Shown here: piece after piece, positions 1 to 11,000 of the stretch
Numbering within the stretch: the stretch's first letter is position 1
Layout of the letters: every line of letters begins with the position of its first letter
From: Patiria pectinifera
Taxonomy: Eukaryota; Echinodermata; Asteroidea; Valvatida; Asterinidae
Length of the DNA stretch: 64,000 nt
Assembly: GCA_029964075.1 (NCBI GenBank)
Contig: CM057142.1
Span: forward strand, 27,840,392-27,904,391
Reading direction: 5' to 3'
Made by a program: the position numbers and the translations under genes
Notes under the pieces: model-generated
Told to the model about the DNA's origin: nothing
What the model saw: only the letters and a program-made list of their open reading frames with translations
Database searches by the model: none

Positions 1-142
1 CGATCCCCCACAGCAGCATTTCATGGACTCGAGTCTGGCCCAATCGCTTCGTAAGAGAGATGGGCACTCCGTTCCTGTGAACACAAGTCGTCTTCTTTAC
101 CTTTACCGTTTACCATTTTTTTTAAAAATCGCCCATTTATAC

Positions 143-339
143 CTTTCCGATCGGAAGCATATACAGCACGGCCTGGAAAGCAACCCATCCCAAGAATATC
201 ATGAAGACTTGCAGGTCAAATATTTCATCCCAACTGCCGGGCAGCAGAGGTAGCAGCGTGACTGCACATGAGTTCTTATCACAGGCGAAGTAGAGATAAT
301 ATATGAACACCGGTAGACTGATCATGATGAACAGGGCAC
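143..339 (-). CDS. TM7SF2: TM7SF2-like coding exon 2 (TM1-TM2)
   Basis: Acceptor AG at 340-341 and donor gtataa starting at 142. It begins with two bases completing a Gly codon (phase 1 in, phase 0 out). It carries TM1, a short Cys-containing loop and TM2 ending LPIGK, identical to the vertebrate family motif at this place. Confidence 0.85.
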
Positions 340-2034
340 CTTGGAAAAACCAGAAGCACAAAGTAAAACACAAGTCAACTATAAACGCATGAAAATTCTA
401 TCAGGTTTCTTTTCTCGTATTGGAAGTATAGAAGAGACCAAATGCGCATGACTGCATAAATAGGGTGAGTCAAAAGAAAGTGACCGTTTTTGAAAAAAAA
501 ATATTTTATAAATATTTTGCTTGCTCCATTTCATAAAAAAAAACAATAGGGATTAAGGACATTATATTGAATTGTAGCAGTGAAAATTTCACACAAGTTG
601 CATACTCTGTTCTCAAGTTACGTCTATTTCATTAAAAAGATCTCAAAACTCGGCCGTCTACCACTGATCATTTACCGTTCTACGAACTGACGAATACCCA
701 TTGAGTACAATGAAACATGGACGTTTTCCCACCTCCATGAATGAACGAAAACTTGCAAAGGACAACATACAAAAATCGCCATCAATATATTTCAGAAAAA
801 AAGCTGACTTGCTTCTCATGTTCAAAACACAAAATCTGACAGTAAAAATAATGTTTCAGTCTTGCCATTATTAAAATGTTATTACTTTTTAAATGCTCAT
901 GGGTAATCTGCAATTCTCAGTCAGCTTAATAGCTTCCAATGGCGTTCCACGGACAGCTATAAATGGATTCTTTTAGTAAAGCATGTAAAACTTCTAATTG
1001 CACGGATCAATTTCAGTAAATCGTTTCCTCTTTTCAGATGAGTGGACGCACATGCTCTTTTTTACGACATACTTCATTGGTGCATCAAAGTTGATGGCTT
1101 TTTACGAAAACAAAATCTTTAATCCGGGTCACTTTCTTTTTGACTCACCCTGTAGATCGGTTGTAATAGCAATATTTGAGGTGTGTTTCATGTTATGTTA
1201 ATTCAGTGTCAATAGATGCTCAAGAGGTCATGTGTATACATTTTACTAGGGGGGATGAAATTTGTGATTCCGTGGGTTTTCCTCAGAATATTCCTCTGGG
1301 CTTTTCCTCCCACCTCTAAAACTGAAATTTCTTCTCATTGTCTTTTTTCTACAGGTTTCTTCAGGCTTTCGAGCTACAGTGCTTAGGGTACTTTTGAGGA
1401 ATCCTTGGTTTTATTACCGGAAAGAAATAAAATAAATAAAAAAAATTGATGTTAGTTCAAATTTAGAGAAAAGAACATGACACTTTTCCGGAATAAGTAC
1501 ATGTAATTGAATTCATCTTAGTAACATTGTTTTTAAACTTTTTTTTCAGGGGTTGGTTGGTTTTTAGTAATATTTCGATACATGTGAACATACAATGTAA
1601 ACTATAGGCTGAAGTTATTATAGGCCTATAGGCAGATACGAATATCTATTGGACCTACAATCCCGGCCAAAATGGTTGGGACACTTCCACGGTCACCAAC
1701 TCCCCCCTTTCCCCCGTTCAATGTTGTTCTCTTCAGCTGATGGAGCACACACCGCGCAATGAGAGACAACATTGAGCGGGGGCCGGGGGGTTGGGGGCCC
1801 AACGAGATTTGGCCAGGATTGTAGGCCTATGGAGTAATATTTTCAGTTATTTCGGGATTTTTTTTCAATATTCTTTTATTATGAACGCATTTCAGGAATC
1901 AAGATTAGCCTTACAAAGCCCGTTTAGCATCGAGTTAGAAATAGGCCTACACTGATTAAAACACCGTTCTTACCTACTGGCCCTCCAAATTCATAATGAG
2001 CGGTCCGCGGTACCTTCCCGTTGTCTTGTGCCAT
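143..2034 (-). CDS. TM7SF2: TM7SF2-like delta(14)-sterol reductase, 5' part (two coding exons; continues past the left edge)
   Basis: Sterol C14-reductases reduce the C14=C15 double bond in cholesterol-type synthesis in the ER membrane. Seen here: coding exon 1 (1974-2034, ends phase 1) and exon 2 (143-339, 197 bp, ends phase 0). The chosen ATG at 2034 sits in an excellent Kozak context (GGCACCATGG) and gives a short N-terminus, MAQDNGKVPRTAHY, then the family motif EFGGPVG, as in vertebrate TM7SF2, which also lacks the Tudor and RS regions of LBR. Exon 2 encodes GALFIMISLPVFIYYLYF (TM1) and a second membrane segment ending YMLPIGK. Exon phases match the LBR gene upstream, and exon 2 has the same length as the LBR counterpart. 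The remaining exons would lie left of base 1. A full LBR-like paralogue whose N-terminal exons were missed is the alternative; I saw none between 2.2 and 7.8 kb. Confidence 0.82.
461..1153. mobile_element. TA-flanked MITE with AGGGTGAGTCAAAA termini
   Basis: The left end AGGGTGAGTCAAAAGAAAGT and the right end, ending TTTTTGACTCACCCT, are inverted and flanked by TA, as in Tc1/mariner-type elements. About 690 bp with no coding capacity. It lies in the TM7SF2-like intron. Confidence 0.65.
1255..1440 (+). mobile_element. SINE2 3' fragment
   Basis: It shares the body of the full SINE2 copies at 15.7 and 50.5 kb (CCGTGGGTTTTC, AGAATATTC, CCTCCCACCTCTAAAACTG, GCTACAGTGC) and ends in an AAATAAATAAA tail. 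The tRNA-like head is missing (5' truncation). Confidence 0.65.
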
Positions 2035-2127
2035 GGTGCCGTCCTTCGCAGCGTTGGGCCCGCCGGGCTTGTCGAGGGAATGCGGTGGTGATGTGCCGTT
2101 GGTCTGTGGTGATTTTGAGGACAGGGA
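1974..2127 (-). CDS. TM7SF2: TM7SF2-like first coding exon with open leader
   Basis: Acceptor (gatttcag) just above 2127 and donor gtaagaac below 1974. The likely start is the ATG at 2034. The 31 codons between the acceptor and that ATG are also open, Ser/Pro/Gly/Asn-rich (begins SLSSKSPQTNG), and in phase 0, the same entry phase as LBR coding exon 3. They are 5' UTR if the ATG is used, or a hinge if an upstream coding exon splices in. Confidence 0.7.
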
Positions 2128-2964
2128 CTGAAATCAAATGGTTCTTCTCGATGGTATGTCAGTCATGTATTTCTAAAATACTTTGAACTTTGTCTGTTCA
2201 CAGACGGATTGCTGCGGTCGTTGACTGAAATTGCTACCTTTGGCTTTCAAGATGTCTGCAATTCCACACGTGTACGAACTCGAACAGATAATACATGTAC
2301 CATATCGAACCGAATCAGTCTAAGAATATCTTTGTTATCTGTTCAGTTTATAAATAATCTCGATGTAATAGATAAAGGCCTTCAAAGTCCACATCATGCT
2401 GGTTCGTTTGTTCCTAATCCAATCATTGTACACACAATCTACAACCATTTTAATATAGGGAAACAACAGTGACCGATATCCCCCGCCACCAAACCATAAT
2501 TACGTTTTAACGCCACCCGACTTCCCTAAAGCAAGCAGAAAACGACATCCTGCTTACACTTCTTTTTGTCAATGATTCATACTTAAAGCAACAATTTACC
2601 AATTTTTTTTTGCATGTTCGGCCTTACCTGCATTCTGCATAGTATAGATTTGCTCTCTAGTCGACAAAATCATCTAGATCCATGCAGGTCTAAATGAAAA
2701 ACCCTACCGTGCTAACTCTTACAGTTATACTTTGCTCTACAATCAACGTAGGCTTAATCTTTCGACTGGCGTCGTGTATTGAACATACCAGCAATATTTC
2801 GGAGCTTCAAATATCATTCAAAGAACACAGTGCATTGAGCAAAATTTTATGCTGGTAGCCCTGTAACTTTGTGAATACATTGATTTAACATACAACGTCT
2901 GCATGTAGAATATACCATGCATGTATACAACACAAAGGTGGTAGATAAAGCATGTTTGACTCAC

Positions 2965-3030
2965 CGGTGGGTCGGAGGCTGAGCAGGGGCAGTTAGTACA
3001 TGTACTCCTTAGGCCTTCTTGCTAAGATGT
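2965..3030 (-). other. Possible 5' UTR exon end for the TM7SF2-like gene
   Basis: On the minus strand a strong donor (CCG|gtgagtc) ends at 2965, preceded by a GC-richer stretch whose short reading frames hit stops. It could be the non-coding first exon that splices to the acceptor at 2127. No promoter was identified and the upper boundary is arbitrary, so this is a guess from one splice site. Confidence 0.2.
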
Positions 3031-4884
3031 AGCCTCAATCCTGCAAAATCCTCCAATTGACCTCGTGGAAAATGGCATTATTATAGCCTCAATTCTGCAT
3101 ATTCCTCCATTATATCTTGAATAGGGTCCGTGGAGGGGTGACCACTGCCTGAATCCTGCAAAATCCTGCGGCAGTGACTGTCAATATGTTCAGGCTTGGC
3201 CAGTGACATCCTGGAGCAGTACGGAGGATTTCAAGCATAATCCACGCCCATATGCATGGCTGAGCAAAAAAACAAAACAAAAACACACACAACACAAGGT
3301 CTGGCCAAAGACCTTGACAAAGTGCATCTTACTAACTCAATAACGCACTTTTGCCACGTAACCTCAATCCTCCAGATTCCTCCACATTGGCAAAGGGGAT
3401 TTTGAAGGATTCAGGGCGGTTAGGGTTAACGCATGGACCTACCGGGCCTAGGCCCACAATTTCTGGTGAGCCTCCTACACAAGTCGACAGTGGCTAATTC
3501 TGAAAAGCAGAATTTATGATGTAGCGCCCTGTTCACAAAGCAGTTGAAACTCGCTCCATTAAATTGTCATGCCTTGCTTATGATCTGAAATTTTGGTTTA
3601 ATTCTATCGGTTAACAACCGAGTTATTTAGGATCAAAAAGTAGGACCTCTTTTGACACGTAGGTGTTTTCGCTGTGAGGCCTGGAATATAATACTCAATC
3701 TATTCGATTGAAATTATGAAGTTCACTCTAAGTTGTCTTGTGCCTCGTTTCACTCGGATAGATGAAGTGAATGCACACAAATTAGAAATACAAGAGTGAA
3801 TAATCGCTTTGATTGACCCAACTGTATAGCATTTACATTAAAACTCATCTGCTTGGAATTCAGTTACATCGACTCAAGAAACTTTATTTCATTCTGTTAC
3901 ATTCAAACAAAACCTATCAAAAAACTACAATGTATATTTATATCGTAATCGTACACATTTCAGATGGGAGTATTAAAAACATTTTTTCACTGAAGGTAAA
4001 GTAGGCACTTTGGTTAGAGCAATCTAGTGTAGAATGTTTCAAGAAACAAGGATGTTGAAATTGCTTCGAAACTCAGTTAATGAAATGAATACATTACGCT
4101 ATATAGCGATATTAGAAATTGAAAAATCCTAAGTAATAGTCAAGGTTAGTCGCAAATCAAAAGGAACATTACATGTAGTTGTAAATGAAAAAAAAAGAGT
4201 TAAATACTGTCTTTAAGGATTGTTTAAAGAGCTGTTTCAATCGTCAAACTAATTAAATTGGATATGAAATAAGATTAAATATGACAATACAAATTCACTG
4301 CATACACTGCCATTACCCATTTGATTTCTGGTTAAAAACTAGTCAAACAAAAACGATACTTGTCTATATCTACAAAGATTCCTAAGGTGTTTTGTTGGTA
4401 ATAATTTTATGACTGAGAAGAAATTAGCTTAAAAATACTATTTACATTACAATCCACATTCTATTTACATTTCATTTTAAAATGCAATTAACGTAAACAA
4501 AGGAATGTGAATTTTCGTCCAAGTGAAATCTCAAAGTTACTGAATAATGTCTAATTCTGGTCTCTTGGAGAAATTGAAACTTATGGTATCGGAACAATGG
4601 TTTGTGATCTCTTCAGAAGTGACAATGACTATACCAAGTTTCAACTAATTCTGAAGTTTATCTATTGGCATTGGTCTTTTCGTTACCAAATACCATTACA
4701 TTGACAACCAAGCATCTACAATATATAATACAGATATTTACAACCATCATAGAGACAAAAGTGTTCCTTAAATTTGCTTCGAATACTTCGCAAAATACCT
4801 ATACAAAACGGGTAGAAAGACCAGTTTTTGAAAAAAAAGCTTGTTTTTGGATACCGAATCGAAACTGACAGTATTTTTGTCATG

Positions 4885-5286
4885 TACAGGGTGAGTAAAA
4901 AAAAAAAGGAAACCCAAATGGCAGGACAAATTTTTTAATGAAGTTCTGCATGTAGCACTTTCAAAATCTAGGATTTGAAAGTCCACTTAATAAGCTTTCT
5001 TTCAGTATAAGAATCATTCAAATATCTCACACAGGGATGTGTGCGAATTGTTTTCGTTTTGCTGAAAGAACTAACACCTTTTTGTGATCCGTGGACCGAA
5101 CTTTAAAACGGTGGTTGTGTTTAAAATTCCGTAACTTGAAAAGTACATGAGTGATTTGAATGATTCTTGTACTAAAAGAAAGCTTATTTGTTGGGCTTTC
5201 ATATCCTAGATTTTGAAAGTGCTACATGCAGAAATTTACTAGGAAAGTGTCCTGCCATTTTGGTTTCTTTTTTGACTTGCCTTGTA
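4885..5286. mobile_element. Tc1/mariner-like MITE, TACAGGGTGAGTAAAA family
   Basis: Inverted ends: TACAGGGTGAGTAAAA at left, and at right a diverged copy ending TTGACTTGCCTTGTA. Inside, the halves repeat the CTAGGATTTGAAAG and GCTACATGCAG motifs in opposite orientation. The second copy, at 28,150-29,146, is split by another element. Confidence 0.6.
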
Positions 5287-5399
5287 TAGTGCAAACCTTT
5301 AAATCTAGAGATTATTCCCAAACCTCATGTTTTCTTCTAAATTCCTTTCTCTTAAACAACCCCTTTAATATTATAAGATGGAATTTTGCGTCGGGGTGA

Positions 5400-5600
5400 T
5401 ATAAATCAAATTAGGTTTTGCCCCTCACCGACGTTTTTTAAACACTGTAGACTCAGTGTGTTACCTCCCGAGTGAAAGTTGGAAAAAATCACTCGGGTGG
5501 GACTCGAACCCACGACCTCCTGCTTTCTAGTGCAGATGTCTTACCACTCGACCACCGAGCTAACGTCGGGCAAACTTAGGGCAACACCTAATTTGAACCC
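5400..5600 (-). mobile_element. SINE1, tRNA-derived
   Basis: Read on the minus strand it has a tRNA-like head (A-box-like TAGCTCGGTGGTCGAGTGG, B box GGTTCGAGTCCC), followed by AACTTTCACTCGGGAGG and a tail with ACACTGAG. The anticodon region is not a convincing functional tRNA, and a second copy lies inverted at 7.2-7.47 kb. Confidence 0.65.
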
Positions 5601-5954
5601 CTTTAATAGTTGTCCTTTAACATTATCTCTTTAATACAGTGAAATTTCTACCAGCAACTCTACAGATTTGGCATTTCCTCTAATTCCAGATTGACAACTG
5701 CAGAGTTTTAGTACCCCCATAATTCTAAAACAAAAATTGCAGACTGTCCATAGTAAATCACAAATTTATATACACGTACTCACCCAATGACAATTATTTC
5801 CTTTGACAACAAAATATTGTACGCTGAAAAAAACCCGTTTATCACATATAATCACACAGAAGAAAATCATCTATGAAAATGAGATCTAAAATCACTCAAT
5901 AATCATTAAGTTAATGCTTAAGACTACATTTCATTACTTTCTGATGTTTCGATT

Positions 5955-5986
<32 letters not shown>

Positions 5987-6630
5987 CCCATGAAAAAAAA
6001 CCAAGCAAAAAACTTCAAGCAATTTGTGAATGTGATATTTTGGAGAATTTAACACTGCAAATGTTACTGCCATGTTTTCCCTTTTGCCATACAATAAAAC
6101 CCAAATTCAACACTCATACTACATAAGCAATTCCATCACAACAGTGTGAAAGCATTAAATCACAAAACCTGGCAGAATTTACAAAACTAGCACACTAAGA
6201 GAAACAACGATAATGTCAACGGCAGCCAATATAACCTGTAGCATTCTAAATAAATAAGTGATCACAATCTGCTCAACAGGGGATGTTTTCTTTTGTACTC
6301 TGCGTCCATCACCCTGAAGATTCGTTCGGAGAGACTCGTATACAAAGAAGAATTAGACATTTCTTTTCATTTTACACTGAAGATTTCATCAAATATTCTG
6401 TATTCTTTGTAACTTTTCATTTTGGACGATTGTGTTTGTGTAAAAATTCCAATTGATCCAACTCAGTTAACCAATGCAAGTTTTTATAAAAGCCATTTAG
6501 AAAAAGTAGACATCAAAAGCTGCATATACGGAATGATAAAAACCCTTAACAAAATATCACAGGACGAAGTGTGAAATTTTAATAATGGTGTTCATCTTTC
6601 ACCGACGTAATTTTATAAGCACTGTAGTGC

Positions 6631-7161
6631 TTAAAGGTATAGTCCATCTTTGTAATGTGTGCATTTTGTTCGTTTGAAGCAATAAAAGTGCTCAAAATCT
6701 AAAGAAGGGTACTGAACAACTAACCTGATGAAGTTTCAGCTCAGCTTCAGCTGTATATTTCGAGAAAAACAACATTCTAGGATCTCGATTTCAAAATCAA
6801 AATTTGCTGAATCATGTTTTGAATTGGGCTTGAATTCAGCGTCTGAGACACGTTCTCACTGAGCCGATTGCAGAGAAGCGATGTCGCGCACTGATCCGAC
6901 GAATTATAGCAACCGCGCGCGCGTGTGCATCGTGTCAATGCTTGCGCACGCTTCGCCGAATAAAAAAACTTCTATTTTAAATTTCTAACGGTGCGTCTGA
7001 AAGGCTTTCCTTTGTTGATTTCTTCAAAATGACAGCTTGCCAGACAGAAGAATTTCACAGGGAGTTTAGTCCCCTTACTATCTTTCAACCAAGTATGTTT
7101 TTCAACAATCATTACGTCAGTTACTTTTCGGATAGCTGCAAATGATGGACTATAGATTTAA
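6631..7161 (-). mobile_element. TTAA MITE family A (copy 1)
   Basis: Flanked by TTAA, with inverted ends TTAAAGGTATAGTCCATC and GATGGACTATAGATTTAA. Relatives at 24.7, 35.1 and 47.3 kb share length (about 520 bp) and an internal CpG/GCGC-rich block. TTAA target sites are typical of piggyBac-type elements. Confidence 0.7.
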
Positions 7162-7199
7162 TCAGTGCTATCTGGGAGCTGAGAAACATTTGTGCAAGT

Positions 7200-7470
7200 T
7201 TGCCTGGATAGGACTCGAACCCACACCCTCCTGCTTACTAGTGCAGAAATCATACATCTTGCCTGGGTCTGTTGGAGGTTCGAATCCGATGCAGCAGCGA
7301 ATACCACAAGTACTATCTTGTTGACAGGAGAACTTAACATATTCTATTCTAAAAGCAGGAGGTCGTGGGTTCGAGTCCCACCCGAGTGATTTTTTCCAAC
7401 TTTCACTCGGGAGGTAACACACTGAGTATACAGTGTTTAAAAACGTCGGTGAACGGCAAAACCTAATTTG
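7200..7470 (+). mobile_element. SINE1 rearranged pair
   Basis: A fragment of the SINE1 head on the minus strand (about 7,207-7,245) faces a nearly full SINE1 on the plus strand (about 7,345-7,470, B box GGTTCGAGTCCCAC). Between them is another B-box-like GGTTCGAATCC. The arms could fold into a hairpin. Confidence 0.55.
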
Positions 7471-7885
7471 ATTTATATTCTATTCTTATAGAATTAAATC
7501 AGTAAAGGTCAAAAACCAATATCAAAATTCACATCCCCACGACGCAAATATTCATTTTACAAGTATAAAATCCCTGATTGATTGTAACACAGCAAAGGGT
7601 GAAATGAGACACAGTGCTTGCCTGAACATAGTAAAAAAAGCACAATCAATTTTGAGCTGCCAAATGCATGGTTCAAAACTTCCCTCAACTTACAATGCAC
7701 TCACAGTACCAAATTTGACTGTGTAAATTCGTCTTTGTTCAGGCAAATGTGACCAACGGTCCGAAAATGTCCGATATCCAACCGTAATTTCACACTCTGA
7801 CACAGTGGCACAGTGATAGGTGTCACACGCAGTGCCAAATGTAGGAACATGCAGCACAGCAACGCAACCCCTTTGACAGAGTCCT

Positions 7886-8046
7886 TTAGTAGACGCGGGG
7901 GAAGATCCGATACGGGACGTTCTCGCAGTATTTGGCCCAGACGGTGCCGTATTTCTGCTTGCAGTGGGCCGAGTCGCGCCTCTCGCGATGGACCAGCAGG
8001 ATCAGCAGGTAGATGGGGTAGAAGTAGGGCACTATGCTGCTGAAGC
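7886..8046 (-). CDS. LBR: LBR coding exon 12: C-terminus and stop
   Basis: It encodes [20 protein letters not shown] and ends PYRIFPRVY followed by TAA at 7886-7888, matching human PYRIFPYIY. The Arg of LLVHRE equals human R583. Acceptor ctttccag. Confidence 0.94.
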
Positions 8047-11000
8047 CTGGAAAGAAAGCCGTCAATTATTAGGGCATGACTTCCTAGTGACGGTGTATTT
8101 GTAAACTTCATTTCAGTCCATTATTATTATTAAACGGGATTTCAATAGCGTCATTCCATCTAGATCATGGCGCTCAAACAGCAATGTACTGGAGTCAGAA
8201 GTAACTTCACAGGTAGGCCCTGAATATGAAATTTGTAAAGTACAGTAAACTCCGGCTAAACCAGCACTCTCGGGACCCCAGAATTTGTGACGACTTATGC
8301 GAATGCCGATATATGCTATAAGTCGTCATTTTGCCGACTTACATGAATGGTCTTTTGCACACATGATTCATTGCTCTAATTAGCTTCGATTCACCCTGGA
8401 TTATCTCCTTAATGCTCGAGTTGAATCCAGCAAATTAATCCTCGAATTGTATCATCACGTTTGGGGTATTGATAGTGGAGACCACGATACATGTGTACGT
8501 GCACAGTAACGAATTAAATGCGTGCATGGTCCGGTATATACCAGGCACGCATTGACTGCAGCACTAGTCAGTCAATAAGACGACCCCCAACATGGACAGC
8601 CAAGAGGGGGTACTGGTATTGATATGCTCACGATACATATGCGATGTATGCAGCAAAGATCCTGAAGTATGCGCTGTGTAGAGGTATGCAGTAGGACACC
8701 CTTTTTTGACACTGATGCATGCAGCGATCACGGGCCGTGCGAAACCACTTTTCACTTGACACTTTGCCAACCGCAGTACAGGAAGTCGATGTCAGTGCGT
8801 GATTTGTTGAATGCCGACTTACACAAAGGATTGTGTAATGCTTTTTATGGAAAGGGGACCGAGAGTAACACGACGACTTGAGCGAAATGGCGGCTTGTAA
8901 AAGCCGACGTAGAAATAAAAAATTCAATGGAAATGCATTACGGACAATTGGGACTTTATTCAGACGGCCGACTTGAGCGATTTGACGAGTTGTACGATGT
9001 CGGTTTAGCCGGAGTTTACTGTAGTACTTTTAGTTGCGGGAAGTAGAGAAGACTTCACTTAACCGGCCCAAATTTGCATTCACAAGCCAGTGTGTGTATC
9101 AATAAGCCACATGTATAGCCTCATCTACGATGACTGCATGGAATACCACACTTGAATTCAAGCCCTCATATTATGCCCACTACAAAGTGCCCAAGCTTTA
9201 ATTCACAAGCTATTCAAACGAACTGTGGTAAGCCCATTTTTTATGTCAATATTCATTGGCAGTTGCTTGATATTTCTTGCTTGTTATCTGACTTATGATT
9301 GGGCTCATGGAGCAGTCTGGTCCAATGGTTACGATGTCTGACTCATGTGCAATGCTACATAGGTTCAAACCCCAATGGGAAACATCGTGTTTGTGTTCTT
9401 GGGCAAGACACTTTATTACGATTGCCCTTCTCAACAGGAGAAAAAATGGGTGTGCAACAGGGGTATTAACAGTGTTGTAGTTCTCATACTCGAGTACTAC
9501 TCGAGTACTTTTTTTGAGTACTCGTACTCGTATGTCAAAGTACTCGTACTCGAAATGACGGTACTCGTACTCGGGCAGCAAAGTACTCGTACTCGACATG
9601 TCGAAATTGTACTCGACCATCAAAGTACTCGTACTCGAATAGCAGTACTCGGGGGAAAAATGGTACAGCTTGACTTACCACGGCCTTATTTTATCAGTTT
9701 GAAATGGTTGATTGGCTTGTGGAGAAATCGAAGTTTCCTGATTTTCCTCTGTGCATGTCCGGACAAACACATTTAACAGCTAGCCGTGAGTGAGTCTGTA
9801 TATCGGTCTGACTGGGCCTGGGCCAATTATGCACAATGCACCATTTGCCGTATGGCCGTATTCGGAAATACAAGTACTCGTACTCGGAAGTACAAATACT
9901 CGTACTTGTACTCGTACGTACAAGTACTCGTACTCGGAGACCTGTTCTTATACTCGGAGGTACAAGTACTCGGCAACCTAAGTACTCGGCAGTACTCGGT
10001 ACTCGGAAAAAGTACTCGACTACAACACTGGGTATTAATTACGAAGCGCTCTGAGACACTTAAATAAAGCGATTTATAAGCACCACCTTGCTGATGTGTT
10101 TTGATCTGTAAGTGATGTAACTATGACTCTGTGGAGAGTGCACTCTGACTTACCGCAACAGAGCGACCAAGCCAGTGCCATCATAAGGTCTCCCAGGTAA
10201 TTAGGGTGACGCACCCAGCCCCACCAGCCAGACATCAAGAGACGCTTCTTGGACGCCGTGATCAGGATGTTGGAAGCTAGGAGGGGACAGAAGAGAATGG
10301 ATATTATCAACTGGACTCATATCATTCAGTGAGGAGACTGGGGTTGGGTAGAAAAGGGTAACATTTTACTGGTTTGGGTTTTCATATTAACCCCAATGTT
10401 GTAAGGGCTCTTTGGGGGTCAAGGACTAAATATCACAGAATACTACATGTGTTGTGCACACTTGTATGGAAAGAAATGCATACAGTAAACTCTGCTGTAA
10501 TATCTGCTGTAAGTCGTCATTTTGCCGACTTGCATGAATTTCTTTTGCACACATGATTCATTGCACTAATTGGCTTTGATTTACCCTGGTTTATCTCCTT
10601 AATGCTTGAGTTGAATCCAAAAAATTAATCCTTGTATCATCACGTTTGGGGTATTGGCGACCACGATACATAAAGTACATATGTACATGCACAGTAACGA
10701 ATTAAATGCATGTGTGGTCCGGTATATACCACGCACGCATTGACTACAGCAGTAGTAGTCATTCAATAAGACGACCCCTAAAATGGACAGAGCGCATGCG
10801 TACAGCCTACAGGGGGTACTGGTATTGATGTGCTCACGATGCATATGCGATGTATGCAGAAGGACACCCTTTTTCGACACCGATGCATGCAGTGATCACG
10901 GGCCGTGCGGAACCACTTTTCACTCGACACTTTGCCAACCGCAGAACAGGAAGTCGATGCCAATGCGTGATTTGTTGAATGCCAACTTACACAAAGGATT

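Larger units (their letters stand above)
2128..7885. other. Intergenic region between LBR and the TM7SF2-like gene
   Basis: AT-rich, about 5.8 kb. It contains repeats of the TCCTGAATCC/CAAAATCC type (about 3,000-3,430), a Tc1/mariner-like MITE (4,885-5,286), tRNA-derived SINE1 copies, a poly(A) run near 5,957-5,986 and a TTAA-flanked MITE. No Tudor or RS exon for the TM7SF2-like gene was found. The LBR 3' UTR lies at its right edge; its poly(A) site was not determined. Confidence 0.6.

Noticed and set aside
2965..2990. 14-bp microexon between a TACTAAC...CAG acceptor and the gtgagt donor at 2,965
   Set aside because: Its length would break the required phase and the branch point is too close to the AG; kept only as a possible 5' UTR exon end.
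5490..5575. tRNA gene on the minus strand
   Set aside because: Repeated at 7.35 kb with the same non-tRNA tail; SINE1.
8669..8881. 70-codon frame in the pogo-like element, with a similar one at 10,783-11,049
   Set aside because: No similarity to a transposase that I can see, and it lies wholly inside a non-autonomous element.
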